Source: an uncultured Clostridia bacterium (GTDB lineage: Bacteria > Bacillota > Clostridia > Lachnospirales > CAG-274). From it: DNA of 64,000 nt. The position numbers were made by a program, and so were the translations under genes. The notes beneath the pieces were generated by a model. The model was not told where the DNA came from. It was given only the letters and a program-made list of their open reading frames with translations, and did not search any database. The stretch lies in assembly GCA_944383305.1 (NCBI GenBank), contig CALWOZ010000001.1:29026-93025 (forward strand), in the 5' to 3' direction. Of this stretch, positions 47,223 to 55,611 are shown piece by piece; position 1 is the first letter of the stretch, and each line of letters starts with the position of its first letter.

Positions 47223-47500
47223 GATTTCCCTTTGTGGTATAGTAAATTTGGAAATAAAAACTACAAAGGAGAAATCATATATATGATACCACAATAAAGT
47301 ATTATCGTTAACGTTTTATTAAATATGCAATAAAAAATGGGGTTACAAAAGCTTCAATATGAGTACTTACAAAATACTTGTTATTTACAGAATGTTTTAT
47401 TCTCAAAATTTGACCAGTTTTATTATAAATATAAAACATTTTTTGACACTTAGTGTTGTCTATTTTTTTAGCAATATTTGATTTTCTCAATTATAAGTAT
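47223..47500 (+). mobile_element. Decayed transposase start with ribosome-site hairpin
   Basis: GATTTCCCTTTGT (47223) pairs with ACAAAGGAGAAATC (47263-47276) with one bulge; the right arm is the ribosome site for ATG 47283. After it, fragments in shifting frames read HNKVLSL (47290 on) and RFIKYAIKNGVTKAS (47312 on), then MSTYKILVIYRMFYSQNLTS in a third frame. This resembles the N-terminus of integrase-core (IS481/IS3-type) transposases. At least two frameshifts make it dead. The 46777-47863 gap holds this relic, the 46982 inverted repeat, and repeat copy H; no working gene. Confidence 0.45.
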
Positions 47501-47770
47501 ACAAAAAAATATTTCTATAATCACTTATTTTAATACTACGACTATCTTTATTACATCCAAAAGAAATAGTATGGATTTATTTGTTATAGTTTTCTTATGT
47601 TTTATAGTATATATATAAATTTGAATAAGTCTAGCAAAAATGAATAATAAATTAACCCAAAAATCACAAACACTAAAAAATATAAAGGCTCTTTATTAAA
47701 AATGCCAAAACGAAAAGTTTTGACATAACTATTGACAAAGAACCTTTGAGAGTTGTAGTTTTTATAGTAT

Positions 47771-47845
47771 TATAATTATGCTATAACTTTATTTTTCAAG
47801 ACTTTTGTTTAAGTTTTTGTTATAGAAAATAATAATAGTAATTTT
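47771..47845 (+). repeat. Dispersed repeat copy H (decayed)
   Basis: AATTATGCTATAACTTTATT, TTTTCAAGA, TTTTTGTTATAGAAAATAATAATAG match the head and middle. A weak hairpin AAAGAACCTTT-type sequence lies about 40 bases before it. Confidence 0.5.
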
Positions 47846-47863
47846 TTAATATAAAATTATATT

Positions 47864-48520
47864 TTAGATTTTTATATTATCTATATGTTTTAAATATAAA
47901 ATTTTATATAATTCATAGGTAGCAAGTACATCTGACATTGCCCTATGTGCAAAAGGGTTAGATATATTAAAATGATTACATAAAAAGGCAAGATTATACT
48001 TTTTTAATTCAGGAAATAAATTTCTAGTTGTAGAAACTGTGTCTAAAGCTTTATTTTTAATGTTAAATCCTAAAATTTGGGCATTATTTATTAAAAAACC
48101 CATATCAAATTTTGCATTGTGAATAACAAGATTATAATCAGATAAAAAATTAAAAAAATCTTTAAAAATATCTTCTATAAAAGGCTTATCTTTAACCATA
48201 TCATTTGTAATATTAACTTTTTCCGATATAAAGGGAGGTATAGTAACTTTAGGATTTATGAGTGTTTCAAATTTATCTTCTATTTTATTATTAATAACTT
48301 TTATAGCGCCTATTTCTATTATTTTGTTGTTAGTAGGGGATAGACCAGTTGTTTCAAAATCAAGTACTATATAGTCTTTAAAGTTGGGATTTAAGATAGT
48401 ATCAAATGTAAATTTTTTTTCTTTATTAATTTCAGCTGTTTTAGATTTATTGTATACAAAATAATCTGTATTGTTTAAATCGGATTTTTTTATTAAATGA
48501 TTTAAAAAGTCTTTATTCAT
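47864..48520 (-). CDS. DnaQ-like 3'-5' exonuclease
   Basis: 218 residues. DEDDh exonuclease: ExoI DFETTGLSP (about 54), ExoII HNAKFDMGFL (about 133), ExoIII HRAMSDVLATY (about 192). About 45 residues precede the domain (MNKDFLNHLIKKSDLNNTDY) and have no known motif. Stand-alone enzymes of this type trim DNA or RNA 3' ends in repair. It begins three bases after the lexA stop, so it is in the lexA operon and probably belongs to the DNA-damage response. Confidence 0.9.
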   Translation of the reverse strand: MNKDFLNHLIKKSDLNNTDYFVYNKSKTAEINKEKKFTFDTILNPNFKDYIVLDFETTGLSPTNNKIIEIGAIKVINNKIEDKFETLINPKVTIPPFISEKVNITNDMVKDKPFIEDIFKDFFNFLSDYNLVIHNAKFDMGFLINNAQILGFNIKNKALDTVSTTRNLFPELKKYNLAFLCNHFNISNPFAHRAMSDVLATYELYKILYLKHIDNIKI

Positions 48521-48523
48521 AAA

Positions 48524-49135
48524 TTAAAAGCTTCTAAAAAGCCCTATTACCTTTCCTAAGATTATTATATTATTTGATTTTATTGGTTCATATAAACTAT
48601 TTTCTGGTTTTAATACAATAGTATTATCTTCTATAAAAAATCTTTTACAAGTTGTTTCATCATCTATTAGTGCTATAACTATATCTCTATTATTAGCAGT
48701 AGATTGTTTATTAACTAAAACTAAATCACCATCATATATTCCAGCATTAATCATACTATCTCCAAAAACTTTTAGCATAAACGCATCATTGTTTTTTAAA
48801 TAGCTAACAGATATAGGGAAATAGCTTTCTATACTTTCTGTGGCAAAAGTGGGTATACCAGCAGATACATTGCCTAATATAGGCACATTTACTAATTCAT
48901 CATAAGAGTTTTTATAAAAATTTTTTTCTAATATTTCTATATTTCTTGTTTTAGCTTGTTTTCTTCTAATATAGCCTTTTTTTTCTAATGTTTCTAGATG
49001 AAGATGAACAGATGATGTAGAAGAAAGACCAGATGCTTGACAGATTTCTCTGATAGATGGAACAACTCCATTTAATTTAACTTGAGATTTAATATAGTTT
49101 AAAATAAGTTGTTGTTTTTCTGTTAAGGGTTCCAT
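48524..49135 (-). CDS. lexA: LexA repressor
   Basis: 203 residues. N-terminal winged helix (LTEKQQLILNYIKSQVKLNG, SIREICQASGLSSTSSVHLH), Ala-Gly self-cleavage site in GNVSAGIPTFA, catalytic Ser in FGDSMINAGIYDGD and Lys in DDETTCKRFFIE. Represses SOS genes until RecA filaments trigger self-cleavage. Ribosome site GGAGGTG. It is divergent from the sigF operon over 164 bases. No Bacillus-type GAAC-N4-GTTC box was seen there; a TGATAA direct repeat (49167-49183, - strand reading) is the only symmetrical or repeated site. Confidence 0.95.
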   Translation of the reverse strand: MEPLTEKQQLILNYIKSQVKLNGVVPSIREICQASGLSSTSSVHLHLETLEKKGYIRRKQAKTRNIEILEKNFYKNSYDELVNVPILGNVSAGIPTFATESIESYFPISVSYLKNNDAFMLKVFGDSMINAGIYDGDLVLVNKQSTANNRDIVIALIDDETTCKRFFIEDNTIVLKPENSLYEPIKSNNIIILGKVIGLFRSF

Positions 49136-49238
49136 TTTTCACCTCCATAAAATGTATAATATATAATTATTTTATCATTATTTATCAAAAAGTAAAGTAT
49201 TTTATTAAAAAAAGTGAAATTAATGAGTTTAATTTAAG

Positions 49239-49267
49239 TTGATAAATATACATATATTAAGTATTAT
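49239..49267 (+). promoter_or_regulatory. Predicted promoter of the sigF operon
   Basis: TTGATA, 17 bases, TATTAT. A sigma-H promoter would be expected for this operon; no clear match was found, and the site given fits sigma-A. Confidence is limited by the AT-rich context. Confidence 0.35.
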
Positions 49268-49299
49268 ATATATATACAAATAACTAAGGAGGAAAAAAC

Positions 49300-49635
49300 G
49301 TGAAAATAGAATGCAAAAAAATTAATAGAACATTATTAGTTAAGCTATATGGTGAAATAGACCATCATTATACAGAAGATATAAGAGATAAAATAGATAG
49401 AGAGTTTTATAAACAAAATTGTCAAAATATAATTTTAAATTTTGAAGACGTAGAATTTATGGATAGTTCGGGTATAGGTATGATTATAGGAAGATATAAA
49501 ATATCTCAAGAAAAAGATGGTAAGACTTATGCTTTTGGTCTAAAAGATAATGCAAAAAGAATATTTGATATGTCAGGACTTAATAAACTAATAACTTGTT
49601 TTAAAACAGAAGAAGAAGCTATAAAAAGCATATAG
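49300..49635 (+). CDS. spoIIAA: Anti-sigma-F factor antagonist
   Basis: 111 residues, STAS fold. Binds SpoIIAB and frees sigma-F in the forespore; regulated by phosphorylation of the serine in FMDSSGIGMIIGRYK (about 57). LYGEIDHHYTEDIRDKIDRE is the usual N-terminal block. The start is a GTG at 49300 behind AAGGAGGAA. First gene of the operon, 11 bases before spoIIAB. Confidence 0.96.
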   Translation: MKIECKKINRTLLVKLYGEIDHHYTEDIRDKIDREFYKQNCQNIILNFEDVEFMDSSGIGMIIGRYKISQEKDGKTYAFGLKDNAKRIFDMSGLNKLITCFKTEEEAIKSI

Positions 49636-49646
49636 GAGGATATAAA

Positions 49647-50078
49647 ATGCAGTATGACAACAAAATTAGCATAATATTAGATGCTATTTCTGAAAATGAA
49701 GCTTTTGCAAGAGTGAGTGTTTCAGCTTTTGCCACTCAGTTAAACCCAACTTTAGAACAATTAGATGATATAAAAATGGCTATATCAGAGGCCGTTACTA
49801 ATGCTATAATACACGGATATGATGGTATAGAAAATGGACAAGTATATATAAATTGTAAAATAGCTAAAGATACTTTATACATAGAAATTGAAGATAAGGG
49901 AAAAGGTATAGAAAATATACAAAAAGCTATGGAACCACTCTATACGTCAAAGCCTGAGATGGAACGTTCAGGTATGGGATTTACTGTTATGGAAGCTTTT
50001 ATGGACAATATAAAAGTAATATCAGAGATAGGTAAAGGAACAAAAATATATTTGGAAAAGAAAATAAATAAAAATTAG
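49647..50078 (+). CDS. spoIIAB: Anti-sigma-F factor, serine kinase
   Basis: 143 residues, GHKL ATPase fold. Holds sigma-F and phosphorylates SpoIIAA. N box SEAVTNAIIHGYDG, G1 IEIEDKGKGIENI, G2 ERSGMGFTVMEAFMD are intact. Ribosome site GGAGG; sigF follows after a short gap. Confidence 0.96.
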   Translation: MQYDNKISIILDAISENEAFARVSVSAFATQLNPTLEQLDDIKMAISEAVTNAIIHGYDGIENGQVYINCKIAKDTLYIEIEDKGKGIENIQKAMEPLYTSKPEMERSGMGFTVMEAFMDNIKVISEIGKGTKIYLEKKINKN

Positions 50079-50095
50079 TGCAAGGAGGTTACCTA

Positions 50096-50815
50096 ATGGA
50101 TGGTGATATATTAAATTTAATTAAACTTGCACAAAACGGCGATGAAAAAGCCATAGAAACAATAATAGAAACAAATTCTGGACTTATATGGAGTGTTGTA
50201 AAAAGATTTTTAAATAGAGGATATGAAGCCGATGACTTATTTCAAATAGGTTCTATTGGACTTTTAAAGTGTATAAAAAAATTTGATATAAACTATGAAG
50301 TTAAATTTTCTACATATGCTGTTCCTATGATTATGGGAGAAATAAAAAGATTTTTAAGAGATGATGGATTGATAAAAGTATCAAGACCATTAAAAGAAAT
50401 AGCAACAAAAGCAAAATATATGAGAGATGTTTTGACTAAAAAAAATAACGAAGAACCTACCATAAATGAACTTGCCATAGCCATAGACGTATCCATAGAA
50501 GATTTAGTTTTAGCATTAGATGCAGATAGGGAAGTAGAGTCTTTGTATAGTACAGTTTATCAAAATGACGGCAAAAGTGTGTATTTAATAGATAAATTAG
50601 AATTAAAAAATGACAATCAAGATAATATAGTAGATAATATTGTCTTAAAAGACATAATAGATAATTTAGAACCTCGAGAAAAACAAATAATAACTCTTAG
50701 ATATTTTGAAGATAAAACTCAAAGTCAAGTAGCAAAATTAATAGGGGTATCTCAAGTACAAGTATCTAGAATAGAGAAAAAAGTTTTAACTAAAATAAGA
50801 GAAAAATTTGGCTAA
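50096..50815 (+). CDS. sigF: Sporulation sigma factor F
   Basis: 239 residues from ATG 50096, which follows CAAGGAGGTTACCTA; the GTG at 50078 overlaps the spoIIAB stop and precedes that site. First forespore-specific sigma factor. Region 2 (GLIWSVVKRFLNRGYEADD, LFQIGSIGLLKCIKKFD), region 3 (IKRFLRDDGLIKVSRPLKE) and region 4 (KTQSQVAKLIGVSQVQVSRI). About 50% alike by eye to the SigG of this window. Confidence 0.96.
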   Translation: MDGDILNLIKLAQNGDEKAIETIIETNSGLIWSVVKRFLNRGYEADDLFQIGSIGLLKCIKKFDINYEVKFSTYAVPMIMGEIKRFLRDDGLIKVSRPLKEIATKAKYMRDVLTKKNNEEPTINELAIAIDVSIEDLVLALDADREVESLYSTVYQNDGKSVYLIDKLELKNDNQDNIVDNIVLKDIIDNLEPREKQIITLRYFEDKTQSQVAKLIGVSQVQVSRIEKKVLTKIREKFG

Positions 50816-51045
50816 AAATATGACTAAATAAAATATATAAGATAAGGTTAATTTTATAATTAAAAAAAGTTATAACTGGTTAATTAGCACATATAATTTA
50901 ATATATAATGTACAAAGTATACAAAAATGAAAAAATATATTAAACTAATGTTGACTTTTTATTGTTAAACAAGTATATTAAATATATATTAACATTAATT
51001 AAAAGTTAATTTTGACTAAGCTAATAGACAACTGAGGTGAATTTT

Positions 51046-51537
51046 TTGGATAAGTTTTATGAACAGTTTATATCAAAAGATTATGGTACTTTACCTAATG
51101 CTATAAACATTGCAAGTAAAGCTATACTATTAATTGGAGTAGCTATTTTTGCTATATTTGGTATTACTGGAATAATTTTAGCTATACCAGCTTTTATAAT
51201 ATTTATATTAATAGAATTTTTTATGTCAAAAAGTTTTTTAGAATATGAATATGAATATTATGATAAAGATATAACAATATCAAAAATTATTGGCAAAAGA
51301 AGAAGAAAAATTATTGGTAATATAAATGTTACTAATATTTTAAAAGTTTCTAATATTAATAGTATAGGAAAAGATGAAAAAGTTATAAGGTGTACTATAA
51401 AAGGACTAAACCTTAAAGAAATAGTTATTTTTGTTAATGATAAAAATAATAAAAAGGTTGGTTATTTAGTAGGTTTAGATGAAAAACTTCATTCTATACT
51501 AAAAAAAGACAACCCGACATTATTTAATTATATTTAA
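51046..51537 (+). CDS. Membrane protein of unknown function (DUF6106-like)
   Basis: 163 residues from TTG 51046 behind GAGGTG; the GTG at 51037 is part of that site. Two membrane segments (about 25-65: AILLIGVAIFAIFGITGIIL, IPAFIIFILIEFF) and a C-terminal soluble part with strands (EYEYEYYDKDITISKIIGKR, KKVGYLVGLDEKLHSILKK). Similar clostridial proteins are listed as DUF6106; no function is known. It stands alone between sigF and the ABC ATPase. Confidence 0.65.
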   Translation: MDKFYEQFISKDYGTLPNAINIASKAILLIGVAIFAIFGITGIILAIPAFIIFILIEFFMSKSFLEYEYEYYDKDITISKIIGKRRRKIIGNINVTNILKVSNINSIGKDEKVIRCTIKGLNLKEIVIFVNDKNNKKVGYLVGLDEKLHSILKKDNPTLFNYI

Positions 51538-51583
51538 AATTTAAAGAATTTAGCTAACTTATATATTTTAGGAGGAAATAAAG

Positions 51584-52702
51584 ATGGCAGGATTAAAACT
51601 TAAAAACGTTGTTAAAAGATATGAAAATGGCTTTGAAGCGGTTAAAGATTTTAATTTAGATATTGAAGATAGAGAGTTTATTGTTTTTGTAGGCCCTTCT
51701 GGTTGTGGTAAATCTACAACATTAAGAATGATAGCAGGTCTTGAAGAAATATCTAGTGGTGAATTATACATTGGAGATAGAATTGTTAATGATGTTGCAC
51801 CTAAAGATAGAAATATTGCTATGGTTTTCCAAAACTATGCGTTATATCCACATATGACAGTTTATGACAATATGGCTTTTGCCCTTAAAATTAGAAAAGT
51901 ACCTAAAGATGAAATAGAGAAAAAAGTTAAAGCAGCTGCAGCAATATTAGATATTGAGCATCTTTTAGATAGAAAACCAAAAGCACTTTCTGGTGGTCAA
52001 AGACAAAGGGTTGCTATGGGTCGTGCTATCGTACGTAGTCCAGAAGTATTCTTAATGGACGAACCTTTATCAAACCTTGATGCTAAGCTTAGAGGTCAAA
52101 TGCGTATTGAGATTGCTAAACTTTATCACGAACTTAACACAACATTTATTTATGTTACTCACGACCAAACAGAAGCTATGACACTTGGTACTAGAATTGT
52201 TGTTATGAAAGATGGAGTTATTCAACAAGTAGATTCTCCAAAAGAAATTTATGAAAATCCACAAAATATCTTCGTTGCTGGTTTCATTGGTATGCCACAA
52301 ATGAACTTCTTAGATGCTTCTATTGTTGAAAAAAATGGGAAAGTTTTAGTTAGCGTTTTAGGTAAAGATATTGAGTTATCTAGTGAAAAACAAGCTATAT
52401 TAAAAGAAGATGGATATATTGGTAAAGAAGTTATTTTAGGTATTAGACCTGAAAACATTAGATGTCTTATAAATAATGTTACAGCAGATGGTAACACAGT
52501 ATTTAAGTCTAAAATAGAAGTTTATGAAAACTTAGGTGCTGAAACATATCTTCACATTGAAGAAAATAAAAAACAAATAATAATTAAAACAGCTACTGTT
52601 GATAATGCACCAACAACAGGTGATATAGAATATATGTTTGACTTAAATAAAGTATATCTTTTTGATAAAGATACTGAAAAAACTATATTTAATAAAAAAT
52701 AA
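51584..52702 (+). CDS. Sugar ABC transporter ATPase, UgpC/MsmX type
   Basis: 372 residues. Walker A GPSGCGKST, Q-loop QNYALYPHMTV, signature LSGGQRQRVAMGRA, Walker B FLMDEPLSNLDAKLR, H-loop THDQTEAM, then a TOBE/regulatory domain (IEVYENLGAETYLHIEE). Such ATPases power several carbohydrate importers whose own operons lack an ATPase. It has no permease neighbour, as for MsmX. Ribosome site AGGAGG and its own terminator. Confidence 0.93.
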   Translation: MAGLKLKNVVKRYENGFEAVKDFNLDIEDREFIVFVGPSGCGKSTTLRMIAGLEEISSGELYIGDRIVNDVAPKDRNIAMVFQNYALYPHMTVYDNMAFALKIRKVPKDEIEKKVKAAAAILDIEHLLDRKPKALSGGQRQRVAMGRAIVRSPEVFLMDEPLSNLDAKLRGQMRIEIAKLYHELNTTFIYVTHDQTEAMTLGTRIVVMKDGVIQQVDSPKEIYENPQNIFVAGFIGMPQMNFLDASIVEKNGKVLVSVLGKDIELSSEKQAILKEDGYIGKEVILGIRPENIRCLINNVTADGNTVFKSKIEVYENLGAETYLHIEENKKQIIIKTATVDNAPTTGDIEYMFDLNKVYLFDKDTEKTIFNKK

Positions 52703-52722
52703 TTAATATAATAATTAAATAT

Positions 52723-52758
52723 AAAAAGACAAAGTAAAATTTTACTTTGTCTTTTTAA
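52723..52758. terminator. Bidirectional terminator, UgpC-type gene and WecA-like gene
   Basis: A perfect 34-base palindrome (17-base arms AAAAAGACAAAGTAAAA) that overlaps the last bases of the - strand gene. Confidence 0.88.
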
Positions 52759-53783
52759 TTTTGTGTACGACTTTTATATACATACATCATAAGCATAAGT
52801 ATAGAAAAGAATATAAAAACAACAATTGTAGCTTTATAATCTTGTATAGCTATGAGTATAGCTATTGTTGCACTAAATAAGCTAAGACCATATAATATAA
52901 AAACTGCTTGTTTATGAGAATATCCGCTGTCTATAAGTCTATGATGAAGATGACCTCTATCGGCGCTCATTAAAGGTTTTCTATTTATAGCACGTCTTAT
53001 CATAGCAAATAATGTATCTAGTATAGGTAAAGCTACTGCCAAGATAGATATAACAATAGATAAAACAGCATAGCTTTTATACACTCCAATACAAGAAGTT
53101 ACGGCTAAGACATATCCTAAAAATGTAGAACCAGTATCCCCCATATATATTTCTGCTGGACTAAAGTTTCGTGGTAAAAATCCTAAACAAGAACCGGCCA
53201 ATATAGCAGTCAAAACAACAGCTAAATTACTTCCAGAAATAATACAAAGTATCATAAGGCATAAAGAGGCTATTGAAGAAACGCCAGCAGCAAGTCCATC
53301 TACACCATCTATAAGATTTACTGCATTTATAAGACCAATTATCCATATCATAGTTATTATAGAATTAAAAGGTCTTAAATATTGCCAAAATGGCCACGAC
53401 ATAACGTCAATTCTTGTTCCAGTATATACAACTATAATAGCTACTAATAGTTGAACAACAAATTTAATTTTTGGAGTAAGTTCATAAATATCATCGAATA
53501 TTCCAAGTATTACAATTAATATACCACCTATTAAAAATCCTAAAAACTGTTTTGTATGAAAATCCTTAACAAAAAATGATAAAATTGCAACAGATGCTAT
53601 AAACCCTAAAAATATAGCTAGTCCACCTATTCGTGGCATAGGTTCTTTATTTAACCCTCTAGATTTAGGATAGTCAATAGCTTTTACTTTAAAAGCAAAT
53701 TTTTTTGCAAAAGGAGTCATAAGCATTGACACTGCAAAAGATATTGAAAAAGCAGCTAAATATAATAACCAATTATGCTCCAA
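52755..53783 (-). CDS. WecA/TagO-type undecaprenyl-phosphate sugar-1-phosphate transferase
   Basis: 342 residues, about ten membrane segments. Family motifs: DYPKSRGLNKEPMPRIGGLA, DDIYELTPKIKFV, LINAVNLIDGVDGLAAG, YMGDTGSTFLGY and ADRGHLHHRLIDSGYSHKQA. It starts lipid-linked synthesis of wall polymer such as teichoic acid by adding a HexNAc-1-phosphate to undecaprenyl phosphate. It is distinct from MraY by the HLHHRL loop. Ribosome site AAGGAGG. A hairpin (AAAGGCTCT ... AGAGCCTTT, 53804-53828) lies in its leader. Confidence 0.92.
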   Translation of the reverse strand: MEHNWLLYLAAFSISFAVSMLMTPFAKKFAFKVKAIDYPKSRGLNKEPMPRIGGLAIFLGFIASVAILSFFVKDFHTKQFLGFLIGGILIVILGIFDDIYELTPKIKFVVQLLVAIIVVYTGTRIDVMSWPFWQYLRPFNSIITMIWIIGLINAVNLIDGVDGLAAGVSSIASLCLMILCIISGSNLAVVLTAILAGSCLGFLPRNFSPAEIYMGDTGSTFLGYVLAVTSCIGVYKSYAVLSIVISILAVALPILDTLFAMIRRAINRKPLMSADRGHLHHRLIDSGYSHKQAVFILYGLSLFSATIAILIAIQDYKATIVVFIFFSILMLMMYVYKSRTQN

Positions 53784-53803
53784 AAAAAAACCTCCTTGTA
53801 AGC

Positions 53804-53828
53804 AAAGGCTCTTTTATATAGAGCCTTT
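53804..53828. terminator. Hairpin between upp and the WecA-like gene
   Basis: AAAGGCTCT, TTTATAT loop, AGAGCCTTT. No T run on either side; it borders the head of repeat copy I. It may be a worn terminator. Confidence 0.45.
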
Positions 53829-53835
53829 AGAATAA

Positions 53836-54015
53836 TTAATTTCAATTAAGCTATGACTTTATTATTCAAGAGAAAAATTATAAACTAGTTTTTGTTTTAA
53901 TCATATTACAATTTTTAAATTACAATATTCAATTTAAAAAATTGCAAAAATATCGAATAATAATAGGAATAGCTTGTTTATTTTGATACAAAGTACCAAA
54001 ATAAATTGATTTTTT
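53836..54015 (+). repeat. Dispersed repeat copy I
   Basis: Head AATTAAGCTATGACTTTATT, middle AAAATTATAAACTAGTTTTT, an internal AT-rich set of ATTACAATTTTTAAATTACA and TTGCAA half-hairpins in place of GTGGTAATTT, AATAATAGGAATAGC, and the tail TTTGATACAAAGTACCAAA with one mismatch. The head faces the 53804 hairpin. The gene to the right, upp, is on the other strand. Confidence 0.82.
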
Positions 54016-54039
54016 AGGTATATTTAGAATTCGCTATAT

Positions 54040-54070
54040 AATTTTATAAAGTATGACTTATTATAAAATT
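54040..54070 (-). terminator. Weak hairpin after upp
   Basis: AATTTTATA ... TATAAAATT just after the upp stop on the - strand, with no clear T run. Confidence 0.3.
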
Positions 54071-54071
54071 A

Positions 54072-54701
54072 TTATTTTGTACCAAAAATTCTATCTCCAG
54101 CATCACCAAGTCCCGGTATAATATATCCGTGGTCATTAAGATGGTTATCTAAAGCAGCTGTATATATATCTATATCTGGGTGAGCTTCACTAACTTTTTT
54201 TACACCTTCAGGAGAAGCTATTAAGCATAAAAATTTTATATTTTTAAATCCACGTTCTTTTATAAATTGCATAGCAGCAATTGCAGTCCCACCAGTAGCA
54301 AGCATAGGGTCTACAAGAAGTATATCTGTATTTGAAGGGTCTGAAGAAGGTAACTTACAATAATATTCAACTGGTAGAAGAGTTTCAGGATCTCTATAAA
54401 GACCAATATGTCCAATATTAGCATTAGGTATTAAATTTAAAATACCATCTACCATACCAAGACCAGCTCTTAATATAGGTACAATACCAACTTTTCTATT
54501 TAAAACATTACCTTTAGTTTTACAAAGAACAGATTCTACTTCTATTTCTTTTGTTTCTAAATCTTTAGTTGCTTCATAACAAATAAAGCTGGCAATTTCA
54601 GAAACAAGTTCTCTAAACTCCTTGTTACCTGTGTTTATATCTCTAAGCATAGTAACTTTACTTTGTACAACAGGGTGTTCTACTATATATAATTTACTCA
54701 A
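54072..54701 (-). CDS. upp: Uracil phosphoribosyltransferase
   Basis: 209 residues, the standard length, from TTG 54701 behind TAGGAGTGA; the GTG at 54710 lies in that site. Joins uracil and PRPP to UMP in pyrimidine salvage. HPVVQSKVTMLRDINTG, PILRAGLGMVDG, DPMLATGGTAIAAM (PRPP loop) and GYIIPGLGDAGDRIFGTK are intact. Last gene of a leftward operon. Confidence 0.97.
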   Translation of the reverse strand: MSKLYIVEHPVVQSKVTMLRDINTGNKEFRELVSEIASFICYEATKDLETKEIEVESVLCKTKGNVLNRKVGIVPILRAGLGMVDGILNLIPNANIGHIGLYRDPETLLPVEYYCKLPSSDPSNTDILLVDPMLATGGTAIAAMQFIKERGFKNIKFLCLIASPEGVKKVSEAHPDIDIYTAALDNHLNDHGYIIPGLGDAGDRIFGTK

Positions 54702-54712
54702 AAAAATCACTC

Positions 54713-55600
54713 CTATTCTTCTATCATATTAATTCTTTTTATATGTCTTTCTTCATTAGAAAAAGGTGTTTCTAAAAAAGTTTTAACTATTTCTAAGGCT
54801 AGTCCAACTCCTATAACACGCTCTCCCATAGCTAATATATTAGCATTATTATGTTCTCTAGTAGCTTTTGCAGAAAAAACATCGTGACAAAGAGCAGCAC
54901 GAATTCCTCTGACTTTATTAGCAGCTATTGAAATACCAATACCAGTACCACAGATTAATATACCTTTATCTAATTTATTATTAGCTACATCTTCTGCCAC
55001 TTTTTTAGCATAAATAGGGTAGTCTACAGCTTCTGGAGAATATGTACCATAATCTTTAAAAGATATATTATTTTCTTTTAAATACTTTATAATTTCTTCT
55101 TTTAGGTGAAAACCACCGTGGTCTGAACCTATACCTATCATACGTTCCTCCAATATTTTATTAAAATTTATTTTAGATATAAGACTATAAATCTCATTAA
55201 AACAATCGTTATATGAGTTTATGTCTGTTCCAAAAGGGTCTTTTATATCTAAATCTTTATTTAATACATATTCATATAATGTAAAGACTTTATTATCTTT
55301 TATGTTATTGTTTTTATTAAATTGTAATAAAAGATTTTTTTGCTCTTTTTCCATTGTTAATATTAAATCTGCATTTTCAAATTCTGATAAAGTAATGGGT
55401 TTGGAATAATGTTCAGATACATTAATATTATTTTTTTCTAAAACAATTTTTGCATTTTCGTTAATAGGCAATCTACTATATACAAAAGTTCCTCTAGATA
55501 ATATACTTATTTCTTTAGATTTACATAATGATTTAGCTATTGCCTCTGCCATAGGACTACGGCAAGTATTACCAGTACAAATGAATATTATATTTTTCAT
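54713..55600 (-). CDS. Fusion: low-molecular-weight protein-tyrosine phosphatase + ribose-5-phosphate isomerase B
   Basis: 295 residues. Residues about 1-150 form an LMW-PTP: P-loop CTGNTCRSP (C-x5-R) and general acid in IKDPFGTD. Residues about 152-295 form RpiB: GIGSDHGGFHLKEEI, active Cys in LICGTGIGISIAANKVRGIR, and HNNANILAMGERVIG. The isomerase interconverts ribose and ribulose 5-phosphates; the phosphatase may act on phosphotyrosine or phosphoarginine proteins. Both active sites look complete. It stands between Sua5 and upp; Sua5, LMW-PTP, RpiB and upp are often neighbours as separate genes in Firmicutes, so this is a joining of neighbours. Confidence 0.93.
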   Translation of the reverse strand: MKNIIFICTGNTCRSPMAEAIAKSLCKSKEISILSRGTFVYSRLPINENAKIVLEKNNINVSEHYSKPITLSEFENADLILTMEKEQKNLLLQFNKNNNIKDNKVFTLYEYVLNKDLDIKDPFGTDINSYNDCFNEIYSLISKINFNKILEERMIGIGSDHGGFHLKEEIIKYLKENNISFKDYGTYSPEAVDYPIYAKKVAEDVANNKLDKGILICGTGIGISIAANKVRGIRAALCHDVFSAKATREHNNANILAMGERVIGVGLALEIVKTFLETPFSNEERHIKRINMIEE

Positions 55601-55611
55601 AAAAATTAACT

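Noticed and set aside
47085-47490. Two leftward ORFs of 69 and 60 codons in the xylB-exonuclease gap
   Set aside because: No ribosome sites and low-complexity AT-rich coding; the second lies opposite the transposase relic, which has protein-like fragments on the + strand.
4291-54015. CRISPR array as explanation of the repeated sequence
   Set aside because: Copies are single, kilobases apart, variable in length and without spacers or cas genes.
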